A stretch of DNA of 10,706 bases from Pelagophyceae sp. CCMP2097 (lineage: Eukaryota > Sar > Pelagophyceae): positions 1 to 10,706 of the forward strand of contig MU657906.1 in NCBI GenBank assembly GCA_026770575.1, given 5' to 3'. Below the pieces are notes generated by a model. The model searched no databases, was not told the origin of the DNA, and saw only the letters and a program-made list of their open reading frames with translations. Position numbers and translations under genes: made by a program. This document shows positions 1 to 7,755 of this stretch, one piece after another (the first letter of the stretch is position 1; the number at the start of each line of letters is the position of its first letter).

Positions 1-57
1 TTAGCTCCTCGCGTGCCTCCCGTACCTCCGGCGCGCGAGCGGGGGAGCGTCTCCGCA

Positions 58-72
58 CTCTCTCTCTCTCCT
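58..72. repeat. CT dinucleotide microsatellite
   Basis: A run of CT units, about seven copies. It lies in non-coding DNA with no evident function. Confidence 0.8.
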
Positions 73-172
73 AACACATTACCATCCACTCGCTCATACT
101 GAGCGGAGTGCTTCCCCCGGGTCTACAGGGCTCAGGGGGGAAACGCAAACATCGCATGGGTCATCCAGGATC

Positions 173-219
173 GGGCCCATCTTCAGTGGGCGGCTCCAGG
201 CCGCCCGTCCGATGGGCCC
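173..219. repeat. Nested inverted repeat (double stem-loop)
   Basis: The outer arms gggcccatc (173-181) and gatgggccc (211-219) are perfect reverse complements. Inside them, gggcgg (188-193) pairs with ccgccc (201-206) around a 7-nt loop. The two stems could stack as one hairpin in DNA or RNA. There is no adjacent open gene, so a structured transcript, a transposon remnant or chance in GC-rich DNA are all possible. Confidence 0.5.
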
Positions 220-355
220 TCCAGTTCAAATGTCTTGCATGAGGTCGCGAGTTCGAGCCTGCTCGTTCACGTTTCTACTCCGCTTGGCATGCGAATTTGG
301 CTGCTCGTCCTGTACACGCGTCGTACACGTGAATATACTTTCCCCCTAGCCCAGG

Positions 356-383
356 TCCCCCTCCATGGATCCATGGAGGGGGA
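356..383. repeat. Perfect 28-bp palindrome without spacer
   Basis: Every base from 356 to 369 pairs with its mirror position 370 to 383, and symmetry breaks at 355/384. The centre is ccatggatccatgg, flanked by a C-run on the left and a G-run on the right. A spacer-free palindrome this long is unlikely by chance. It could be a dimeric protein-binding site, a cruciform-forming site, or an insertion footprint. Confidence 0.85.
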
Positions 384-602
384 GCACGTGGGAGCCCTCC
401 GAGACCAGACGGACTCCGCCGGGAAAAGGGGGCCTTCTGCGGCTGCCTTCGGGGGCAGGCGCAGGCCGTGCGTGGGTAGCACGGGTTCGGTACGGCCGGG
501 CCTGGGCCGGGCCGTCGTCGTCGTGGCTGAGTTCCTTGTGGGGTCCTCGTCCATGTCGGCGGCGGCTCCGTCTTGGCCGACGGTCCGTTCGCGGGATTGA
601 CG

Positions 603-937
603 TCACGGCGCAAAGACGTAGTGGCGGAACAAGCAGACCTCTCCGTCGCCGCAGGTGCCGCCGATGTAGTACTTGCAGACCCGCGCCGCCACGGTGGCCG
701 CCGACCTGATGATTCCGCGCTTGTGGATGAACTTGCAGTTCTTGCCCTTGGAGCATGTGTCCTTGAGGAAGAAGAGGCACGGCGCAGCGGCCGTCGTAGC
801 CTTTGTCTGCTCCGTCTGCGCCGGCACCGACGCGAGGCCCTGGAGTGCAGCGGCGGAAGGCCCACGCGTCGGCGGCGGAAACGTTGGCGGCCGGCCTTTG
901 CCAGTGGCGTGGTCACGGGTCTGCCCGACCCCGACAT
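603..937 (-). CDS. Small tandem CCCH zinc-finger protein
   Basis: Two exons are proposed on the minus strand: 937-917 and 839-603, joined over a 77-nt intron (840-916) with GT...AG ends and matching phase 0. The product is 85 aa from the ATG at 937, the first in-frame ATG before the intron. The C-terminal exon holds two zinc fingers, CLFFLKDTCSKGKNCKFIH and CKYYIGGTCGDGEVCLFRH, both C-x7-C-x5-C-x3-H. About 15 residues separate them, close to the tandem spacing of RNA-binding CCCH proteins. Such proteins usually bind mRNA or act in splicing or decay; here that role is inferred. The protein is almost nothing but the finger pair. The frame stays open upstream to about 1153 without another ATG, so further 5' exons are possible. 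The fingers are firm; the start is not. Confidence 0.72.
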
Positions 938-1158
938 CGCCGTCGCGCCGGCATCGCCGTCGCCGGCGGGTTCGCGGCGCCCCTCGGGGCCGTCCGCGGC
1001 GTCGGTGCCGGCGCCACAAATACACGGGTCAGAAGCCGAGTGCCCCGATCCGGAGCACAAGGAACAAGCAAGTGGACACGGACACCTTCCTCTCCAGCGC
1101 TCCTCCGATCGCAGGGTCCCTTGCGCCGCTGTCCAGCGCGGGCGCCGCTCCACGTCCG

Positions 1159-3323
1159 TTATCGGAAGGCGAAGGCGGCGTCGTAGTTTTCGTAGTCGTT
1201 GTGATTGCCGTGCTCGTCAAAGGACGCCGGCGGGAGCCCCGTCGATGAGAAGGCATCGCAGCGCAGCGGTGACCACTCGGGCGCGCCGCGCCGCGGGGAG
1301 ACTGCGACGTAGGCCCAGTAGTCGACGGCGCGCCTTCTCCTGCCGAGGCCGTATACGTCGAGGTCGCGCGTGTCGATGAGCGACGCGTTGACCCACGAGT
1401 CGAAGACTTCGTGGAGGCCCAGGGCGCAGTTTATTCGCAGCATCGTCCAGAACTGCACGCGCGACCGCAGGTCCCAGTCCGTGGTCCAGAAGACGGGCCG
1501 GAGCGGCGACTTGTTCGGGATGTAGAGGTGCGAGACAATGTCGCGGTCCGGGTGGTAAAAGTCGTAGCCGTGCGTCCAGGTGCGCACGGCGAGCGACGTC
1601 TCTTTGCCGTCGAAGAGGAAGGCCGAGTGCGCGTCGTAGCTGTGTATTCAAAGAGTCGACGACTTGCCGATGGCTTTGCGCTCTTCAAAACGGCGCAAGA
1701 GTTCCTTGCTCGGCATGCCTCTCAAAGGCTGAGTTGCCGTATGGGGCCCCGTATGGGGCCCCATGAGCCCATATTGGGTAGACTGGACCCCATACGGCCC
1801 CGTGGGGCCCCATACGGAACTACGCGGGCGACACCAAAGGCTCGGCGGGCCATCCGATGACGACGAAGACGACGAGCCGCCGAGCCCGAGGCCGTCGACG
1901 CCGAGCCGCCCCGACGACGCCCAAGTGATGCTCACAAGAACCCCGACGTGGGCCCTGGCTCAAGGTTGGGCGACCCACGGCCGGCGGCACGCGCCGGTTG
2001 GTCCGGGCTGGAACCCCGCCGCCCCATAGGACAAAATATGGGACCAAATATGGGGCCCCATACCCCATATTGGGTAGGCTGGACCCCATAAGCCAATACC
2101 CCACGCGGCAACTCAACTCAAAGGCTCTCGGCTGCGCCGCGCGCATCACGACGGACGCTGGAATCGTGTGGCACGTCGAGTATGCGCCGGCCGCTGGCGA
2201 AGTTGAAGCCCGCGGCGAGGAAGGCGACGCGCGTCGAGTTCGTCGGCCGGCGCATCGGGTTGACGTCGTGCTTGAACGAGACCGTGCGGCCGACGACGAA
2301 GCGGTGCGTGCGGCAGATGGCGTGCTGCCACGCCGGCTCCGCGTCGACGGCCTCTGTCGCCTGGTCGTCGAAGCCGCGGCAGGCGTCGCAGGGCCGCGCC
2401 GCGTCGACGTCTGCCCACAGCTCGCTGTGCGGTCCGGCGCTGTACGACGCCGGGTACGTTGTGAAGATGGCGCGCGGCTCGCCGACGCGCTTGAACATGT
2501 CGATGGCGATGGCGTCCCAGCCTCGTGCAAAGTCGGTGTGCGAGTCAAAGGACATGGCGTACGTCTCGCCGCGGTACAGGCGCTCCGAGAGGTGCCGCGC
2601 CACCGTCGGGCCCAGCGTCCGCATCCACAGCACCTTGATCACGCGCACCTGGTGCGGCACACGCGTCGCGCGGCCGCACGCAGCGTGCGACGGGCACGAC
2701 ACGAGCCGGTCCATGCCCAAAACGCAGTCCACGTCCTTCGAGTCGTCGTTCCTAGATCACGGGACAGTCGACCGCATGTTCAACCCTCCTGCTCCCCCGC
2801 CTCGCCGCAGCACGCGCGCGGGGCGCCCGCCTCGTTGTTGGAACGATGTAGAAGGACGATGCAGGCTCACTGCTGGTAGATGCCGAAGAAGATTCTTTCC
2901 GGTGCCGCCGCCTTGGCGTAGGCGCGCGCGATTGTCTTCGCGCACTCCGGGTCGCGGTACGCCGCGACGGAGACGAATATCGTCTCCTGCGGCCTGCCGC
3001 CGCAATCGTCAGAGGCGCCTCGGGCGGAGGGCCACGCACCAGCCGCCGTCCGCCGCCTTGTCCTCGCCGATGATCTTGGCCGCGGCGCGCCGGTTCTCGA
3101 CCGTCGTCGCGTGCAGCTCCGGCGCCGGCAGCGTCGCGTCCATGCGGTCGAACGCGGCGACGTTGGGAGGCTACCCGTGCATTCGCTGGGCGGCGGCGCG
3201 CCAGCGTACCACTCTTCTCACATCGACTTACACGTCGGAAACCTCGACCCCAGTCGGCGCAGGACGCACCGTGCGCGTCAGGATTGTGTCCTCCTCGTGA
3301 AACTCCGGCAGCCTGCGAAGCAT
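1159..3323 (-). CDS. GlcNAc-type glycosyltransferase (GT60-like, Skp1 GlcNAc-transferase family)
   Basis: Five minus-strand exons are proposed: 3323-3234, 3170-3036, 2986-2871, 2751-2173 and 1639-1159. They give one 466-aa frame with matching phases. The family transfers GlcNAc from UDP-GlcNAc to protein; Dictyostelium Gnt1 modifies hydroxyproline of Skp1 in the cytosol. Recognisable blocks are the N-terminal ETIFVSVAAYRDPEC (76-90), the core SFDSHTDFARGWD (181-193) with a DxD-like DSH (183-185), GFNFASG (295-301), FDGKE (316-320) and RTWTHGYDFY (326-335), then a C-terminal YGLG...DYWAY stretch. Introns are 63, 49, 119 and 533 nt. The first three are GT...AG. The last fits only as GC...AG and contains a mobile element. 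The ATG at 3323 gives a cytosolic-looking protein of roughly family size; extra upstream exons cannot be excluded. Family call firm, acceptor protein unknown. Confidence 0.8.
1768..1794 (+). repeat. 27-bp direct repeat, copy A, inside the intron element
   Basis: Matches copy B at 2064-2090 in the same orientation at 26 of 27 positions (A versus G at the fourteenth). Same-orientation subterminal repeats inside inverted ends suggest transposase-binding sites or an internal duplication. Confidence 0.85.
2064..2090 (+). repeat. 27-bp direct repeat, copy B, inside the intron element
   Basis: Partner of the copy at 1768-1794, same strand, one mismatch. It is preceded by the perfect palindrome tatggggccccata (2049-2062), a sequence that also recurs in part near 1739-1763. 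Confidence 0.85.
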
Positions 3324-4046
3324 CTCTGACGTGGACGTTCGTGGCGAGGCTCACAAGAGCGAGGCTCAAAAGAGCAGGGCGCCGGTGCGGGCGTGGGTCG
3401 CGGCGGCGCGCTCCTAGAGAAAGCAAGCGCGGTCGTTCCAAAGGGCTCGGACTCCGTGATGGCGAGACGACCACCAGGGAGTGTCCCGACGCTGTCGACT
3501 CATCCGAGCACCGGATTCTTCGGGAGGCGCCAGGCCTCTTGTTTCTTCTTCTCGGGCTGCCGCGGAGCCACGTCCGGCCGGGGAGGTGGCGACTTCCCAG
3601 GAGGAGTAATCTTCCGAGGAGGCCGAGGCGGAAGAGGAGGCGCCCGAGGCGGCGGCGGCGAGTGCGGCGGCGGCGGCGGCGGAGGACCCTAGGGCTGAGG
3701 ATCTGCGAGGCCCCGCGCCGTCCGACGTCTGGCGCGCAGTGCCGAGGCAGCACGGACCCGAACGGGGCGGAGCCCTTTGAGGCCGCCGTCGGTCTGCGTC
3801 TCGGCGGCGGCCACCGTCGCGTGCGCGTGGTGGAGCCAAATCGTCGCGACAGTGTGAATCCCCTACGACGCGGCATGAATCAACTACGACGCAGAGTCCG
3901 CGTGCAGCTCGTGCCGGCCACGCATCAGCAAGGCGGTGATCACACCCACGACTGTCCGCGGCCCCGGCCGGGGGCTCATGATTCGCAGTTGCATGGCAAC
4001 GGGGGAACCACTGGCACTGGCATGACTGAAAAAGTCGCCGAAACAT
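3324..4046 (-). other. Unresolved stretch, possible upstream exons of the glycosyltransferase
   Basis: No single frame is convincing across this stretch. Fragments on the minus strand look codable: an ATG at 3994 followed by a basic, then hydrophobic segment (MQLRIMSPRPGPRTVVGV), and a frame near 3850-3750 reading HHAHATVAAAETQTDGGLKG. A weakly hydrophobic run (ALLSLALVSLATNV) lies just before the ATG at 3323. If spliced to the glycosyltransferase they would give it a membrane anchor instead of a cytosolic start. I could not find a unique set of junctions. The long plus-strand frames here lack motifs and look like antisense shadows. Confidence 0.35.
3583..3692. repeat. GGC/GCC-type trinucleotide-rich low-complexity run
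   Basis: An imperfect trinucleotide run that reads as poly-Ala/Ser, poly-Pro or poly-Arg on the minus strand depending on frame, and as poly-Gly on the plus strand. The proline-rich minus frame would resemble an extracellular or stem linker, but nothing fixes the frame. Confidence 0.6.
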
Positions 4047-4060
4047 TTTATAAAAAAAGT
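4041..4060. promoter_or_regulatory. TATA-like element in a divergent intergenic spot
   Basis: A rare AT-rich patch in GC-rich DNA, reading tttataaaaaaag on the plus strand (TATAAAA at 4049-4055) and tttttttataaaatg on the minus strand. It lies about 80 bp upstream of the plus-strand ATG at 4129 and about 55 bp upstream of the possible minus-strand ATG at 3994. It could serve either or both directions. Confidence 0.5.
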
Positions 4061-4128
4061 TAAGTAGTCTAGCCGCACGCTTGAAGCGCCACGCGCCGCG
4101 GCCTGGAGCCTTATCTTCAGCACGTGCG

Positions 4129-4753
4129 ATGACGCGCGCCGTTCAAGGACGCGCGCGCACCCTCGCCGTGGCATGGCTGTGCGCGGCCGGGTGTGTGACG
4201 GCCCTCGACGGCGCGCGTCGCTGCCGGACCGCGACGACGACGCGGACGCACTTCCGGCGCGCGAACACCGCGCTGGGCGCGGGCGCGGCGGACGACGACG
4301 ACGACCTGGACTTTGAGGCCGCGTTCAAGGCGCGGTCGAGGGACTTTGACGTGCGGTGCCGCCTCGCTCGATCGTTGAGGCGCGGCAGAGGGCGGCAGAG
4401 GGATCGGTAGGTCCCCGCGCTGCCGCCGACGACGACGCAGGAGGCCTTCAAGAACTTCATGGTGCGCCGGTGTCCGCCCGCGCGCGCGGCTCGTTTGATC
4501 TGCGCCTCGCTGCGTCGTAGGACAGCGCAGTGCTCGTCGGGTGCGCTCCCTTGTGCCCGCGTCGCGTGCGAGTCGGTGCGAGCCCTGCGCCGACAGGAGC
4601 TCGACGGGCGGCGCCGCTGCGGCCATCGGCGCCACGCTCGTGGCGCTCTTTCTGGGGTTCTACCTCACGGGCGGCAACTCGCCCTTCGCCGCGGCGCCCG
4701 CGCCAGAGGCGCCCGCCTCGATCATCTGCCTCATCCCGAGCAACTGCCAATGA
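4129..4753 (+). CDS. Small single-span membrane protein with signal plus transit-like leader
   Basis: Three exons are proposed: 4129-4350, 4441-4469 and 4597-4753. Phases match and the introns end GT...AG (90 and 127 nt). The 135-aa product has a hydrophobic N-terminal signal (residues about 11-25, LAVAWLCAAGCVTA). A basic, Ser/Thr/Arg-rich, transit-like stretch follows (about 28-48), then an acidic block DDDDDLDFE (55-63). Two similar short helices come next (EAAFKARSRDFD and EAFKNFMVRR), then one transmembrane segment (about 90-108, AAIGATLVALFLGFYLTGG) and a short Pro/Ala-rich tail with two cysteines. The signal-plus-transit order is what plastid import needs in algae with secondary plastids, though the classical Phe after the signal cleavage site is not evident. 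No family recognised. The 29-nt middle exon is supported by phase and by the smooth join into the membrane segment. Confidence 0.62.
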
Positions 4754-4792
4754 ATTTCTTCGTAACCGGCTCAAGCCAAGTTTAGGGTTGCC

Positions 4793-5987
4793 TCAGTACG
4801 GGACTTTGATGCCGGCGTGCATGCAAATGGCGTGCATCGCCGCCTGCGTCGAGTGCGCGATGGACGGGTCCGACGTGTGCTCGATGAGCGCCGCTTGCAG
4901 CAGCGCCTGAGCGGTCCATGGTTTGCGCGCGATGGATCGAGTTGCGAGGTGCGACGCACGTAGCCTTCGTCGCCAACAAAGCCGTACTCGGGCGCGAGCT
5001 TGTACATGACGTCGGCGACGGAGCCTTGTGGCGGCCGTTTGGGGCGAGGGCGCTGCGCCGCGGTCGGCGCGGGCCACTCACGATGCGCGATGGCGAACGC
5101 CGTGGCTTGGTGGCCCTCGTCGTTTGCCGGGATGGCCACGACGCGGTCTTTGATCACGACGGCCACGTCCTTCATCTGCACCTCCGCCGCGACGCGCGCG
5201 ACGAGCTCCCGCGCGTCGGCCTAGGGCGCAGCTGGGAAAGGCGCCGCGCAACGCGCACGTCCGCTCGAAAGGTCCCAAGGTGGGACGCACGATTTCGATC
5301 TTCCGGGGCGACGTCCCAAACGCGCGCAGCAGCACTTCGGACCACACTTCAGAGTCGTACTCGCGCAGTTCCTGCGGGCGCGGCGTGGTGGCGGCGTCGG
5401 GCGGCGTCGAATGCGCTCACGGAGATGACGTCCCTCGATGCGGCTTGCGCGGCGGCGGACAGATGGAGGCGGTAGTGCCTAAAGTCCGGCGGTTGGGCCC
5501 GCTCTCTCCTTTGTGGCGTCCCTGGAGTCGCCGCGGACGCAGGGTCGCGCATGACGCCGTCGGACGAAGGTTGGTACCTACGATCGACGCGAGGTCCAGC
5601 GTCCCGCGCTTCGGCGCTCGAATAAAGAGGGCGGACCCGAATGCGTTTGCGCAGTGCGCCTGCGCGGCGACGACGACTTGCAGGGCCCTGGTCCACTTGT
5701 CGCGGACGTCCATGTCCGCGTCCGTCGAGAGCAAGTCGAGGCGCTGCCCAGAGACGCCAAACTTCAAAAAGTCGAGGGTGATGCGCGACGACGCCAAAGC
5801 CTGCTGCGTCGTCATCGATGTCGGCGGCGGGACCACGACGACCGTGCCTATAGGGGCCTGGGTCAGCCCCCGCCGCACTAAGTGCGGTGCGACGCTGCGG
5901 CGCGCCGGGCGTGGCGACCGCGGGCGTGGAGAGCGCGCGCAGCCCGGCGGCGCCTCTCCCGATTCGGCCGGCGGCGTGGCGGAGCAT
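4793..5987 (-). CDS. Hypothetical protein with mitochondrial-type presequence, seven exons
   Basis: The proposed exons are 5987-5894, 5847-5578, 5521-5421, 5371-5291, 5220-5082, 5024-4960 and 4906-4793. Introns are 46, 56, 49, 70, 57 and 53 nt, all GT...AG with matching phases, giving about 287 aa. An alternative first donor at 5878 leaves a 31-nt intron and 292 aa. The start MLRHAAGRIGRGAAGLRALS is an Arg-rich amphipathic presequence typical of mitochondrial import. The body is soluble and helical, including RITLDFLKFGVSGQRLDLLS, RDVISELREYDSEVWSEV, VAVVIKDRVVAIPANDEG and a C-terminal HSTQAAMHAICMHAGIKVPY. I do not recognise the family. Its 3' end faces the plus-strand membrane-protein gene with 39 bp between stop codons, so the transcripts probably overlap. 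The exon structure is well supported; function is unknown. Confidence 0.68.
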
Positions 5988-6173
5988 GCTGCGTATAGAT
6001 CTGACCTCACTCGTGACCTCCGAGCGCTGTCGCGGCGCTTCCAATCCTCGCCGAAGATTCTTTTGGCGCCAGCGCCCGGCTGCGAACGCCGATTTCTCCC
6101 GCCGTCCGGGCTGCACATGGAAGACTCGGTTGAGTCCCCTCCCCCCGCAGAGGCTGCTTGCGCGTATGCGTGG

Positions 6174-7755
6174 TTAGTCGAGGAGATTGACGAGGAGAAA
6201 TGGCGCCACCGAGTAGGGCGCGACGCGCAAGACGGTTCGGAGGATTGCGACGTCTGCGAGCATGATCGCCGACGCGAGGGCGAGCTGCCCCGCGTCCGAC
6301 TCTGCGCTCCAGCCGCGCCGGACCTCGTAGCGCGCGCCTCGGTTGCCGTAGACCGCCGTGAGGAAGGCGGCGCCGAGGGCCGACTTCGCGGCGGCGCCGG
6401 CGACGGCGCGCCGCAGCGAGAAGCCCGCCTCGCGCGCAAACGCCTCCCCGGACGACTGCGACTCGAACCACCGCCGCGCGGCGCCCCAGCAGGCCGCGCC
6501 CAGCACGGGCGCCGGCGCGCAGACGTCGAGCGCGCGCGACACGACGAGCGCCAGCCGCGGCTCCAGCTCCGCGCTCTGCGCAAAGGCGCGGTCAGGTTTC
6601 CACAGGTGGGCGGTGAAACGACTCACTGGCGGCGCGGGCGTCTCGCCGTCGAGCTGGCGGCCGGGAAATCTGCGGAGCGTGTTCCAGAGCGCGAGGTTGG
6701 CGTGGAGTGCGGCGTCCGCGTCCATCGAGTCCAGAGCCAGGTCGGCGAGCAGCCTACGCGCGCCGTCGACCAGGGCGTCGGTCGACAAGGGGAACGGACT
6801 CGAGCGCGCCGTCGATGCGCTCGAGCTCGGCGGAACCGTCAGGGAGCACGGACGCGTGGTGCAGGATCTGCAGCGTCGACGCCTCCAACTCGGCGAGCAT
6901 ATCGCGCTGCACCGAGTCGTTGAGCGAGGAGATCCAGGCAGACGGCTTGTTTGACCCTACAGCGGCCTCTCGCGGGGATCGAAGCGGGGCGGACGCACGT
7001 CGGTCGAAGTGGCCCTGGTCATCGGCGGCGTCGTCGTCGTCGAGGTCGTCGTCGAGGGCGTCGATGGCGTCGCAGACGAAGCCGAGTATGGCCACGGCGG
7101 CGCGGACGATTCGGCGGAGGTGCGCGTCGTCGTCGCCGCCCGCGGCCCAGGCCTTGGCGCGCGTCAGGTGCGCGGCGCAGAGCAGCGCGGAGATGTCGCG
7201 CGCGTAGAGGCGGGCCCAGGCGTCGCCGCCGCCGGCGCTCGCGTTGGCGGCGGAGGCGTGCTCGCGCGCCAAAGCCTCGAGCTCGCGCGCGAGGGCCTCG
7301 CGGACATCGCGCGAGGCGCCGACGACCTTGGCGGCGGCGTCGAGCTGCGTCAAAGAGGCGACGGCCCCAAAGGCCATGGCGCGCGCGTCGTCGTCGCGGT
7401 GCCGGAAGCACGTCGCCAGCGCGTCGTGCGCGCGCAGCTCCAGGAGCCGCGGCCGGATGTCGACGCCGACGGTGACCGTGCTCCACTCGACCCAGGCGCA
7501 CAGCGCGTCGAGGCCCTCGAGCTGCCGCTCCTCGCCGAAGGCGTCGCCCGCGCGCAGCTTGGCGCACGCGTCGTTGATGGCAGCGTCCATCGTGAGCAGA
7601 TAGTACGCCGACACCGCCGTGCCGCCGCCGTACGCCACGCCGACGCCGTACAGCAGCCACGGCCGCGCGCGCGCGGCAGCGCCGGAGGACAGCCCGCGCC
7701 GCGCAGCGGGCCGCGCCGCGGGCCGCAGCACGCGCGACGCGCATCGGGCGAACAT
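6174..7755 (-). CDS. Hypothetical helical membrane protein with mitochondrial-type presequence
   Basis: Proposed exons are 7755-6800, 6753-6627 and 6575-6174, giving 494 aa. The ATG at 7755 starts an Arg/Ala-rich presequence ending in RRGLSS, a common mitochondrial cleavage context. A hydrophobic span follows (about 33-55, WLLYGVGVAYGGGTAVSAYY), then a long series of helices resembling armadillo-type repeats (RPRLLELRAHDALATCF, AMAFGAVASLTQLDAA), an acidic run DALDDDLDDDDAADD, and a hydrophobic C-terminus (VAGAAAKSALGAAFLTAVYG and SVAPFLLVNLLD). The 46-nt intron (6754-6799) restores frame between SAELERIDGALE and LLADLALDSMDAD. The 51-nt intron (6576-6626) has GTGAGT, an internal CTGAC branch-like site and CAG. 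A 42-nt segment (6957-6998) could be another intron. No family is recognised; the armadillo-like call is a visual impression. Confidence 0.65.
6576..6626 (-). other. 51-nt stop-free intron, length a multiple of three
   Basis: Begins GTGAGT, contains cctgac 11-16 nt before the end, and finishes tttgcgcag. It sits at phase 0 on both sides and has no stop codon, so retention would add 17 residues without breaking the protein. Confidence 0.65.
6957..6998 (-). other. Possible 42-nt stop-free intron
   Basis: Begins GTGCGT, the same donor as in the neighbouring gene's introns, and ends gctgtag. It has phase 1 on both sides and no stop, so coding sequence or intron are both consistent. As an intron it would remove a 14-residue Arg/Pro-rich linker after the acidic run. 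Confidence 0.4.

Larger units (their letters stand above)
1..602. other. Non-coding region with palindromes and a CT repeat
   Basis: I see no convincing gene here; open frames on both strands lack family motifs and overlap each other. The region lies downstream of the CCCH gene (minus strand), so its right part should hold that gene's 3' UTR. It contains a CT microsatellite (58-72), a small hairpin around 90-112 (cgctca / tgagcg arms), a nested stem-loop at 173-219, a B-box-like motif at 251-259, and a perfect palindrome at 356-383. Each larger item is listed separately. Confidence 0.6.
1730..2116. mobile_element. MITE/introner-like element with TIRs and 9-bp target duplication
   Basis: The ends are 10-bp perfect inverted repeats, tgagttgccg (1730-1739) and cggcaactca (2106-2115). 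They are flanked by a direct repeat ctcaaaggc at 1721-1729 and 2117-2125, which looks like a target-site duplication; one extra A (2116) makes the exact edge uncertain by a base. Inside each end lies a 27-bp direct repeat (1768-1794 and 2064-2090) with one mismatch, plus several GGGGCCCC palindromes, including a perfect 14-bp one at 2049-2062. The middle (about 1815-2030) is GC-rich and carries no transposase, so the element is non-autonomous. An 8-10 bp duplication is in the range of hAT or Mutator-type transposases; the superfamily is not assigned. Confidence 0.75.
1640..2172 (-). other. Long last intron of the glycosyltransferase, with inserted element
   Basis: This 533-nt intron separates the conserved block ending GRRILDV from the block starting YDAHSAF. 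The acceptor is tacacag just before 1639. No GT donor gives the right phase. The junction that keeps frame and family alignment uses GC at 2172-2171, following the codon start GT. Without the 387-bp insertion and one 9-bp repeat copy, the intron would be about 137 nt, close to its neighbours. In-frame stops on both sides of the insertion show that the flanks are intronic. Confidence 0.6.

Noticed and set aside
230..300. tRNA gene
   Set aside because: The T-loop-like gttcgagcc is present, but the T stem does not pair and no D arm or acceptor stem can be built around it.
1763..2029. 88-codon plus-strand frame inside the intron element as a transposase
   Set aside because: It is too short, low in complexity (Asp/Pro-rich), partly made of the element's repeats, and has no catalytic motif.
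2182..3300. 372-codon plus-strand open frame
   Set aside because: It lies opposite the glycosyltransferase exons, has no domain and skewed composition.
5280..6923. 547-codon plus-strand open frame
   Set aside because: It overlaps two well-supported spliced minus-strand genes, is Arg/Ala/Gly-rich with no motif, and arises because GC-rich DNA has few stops.
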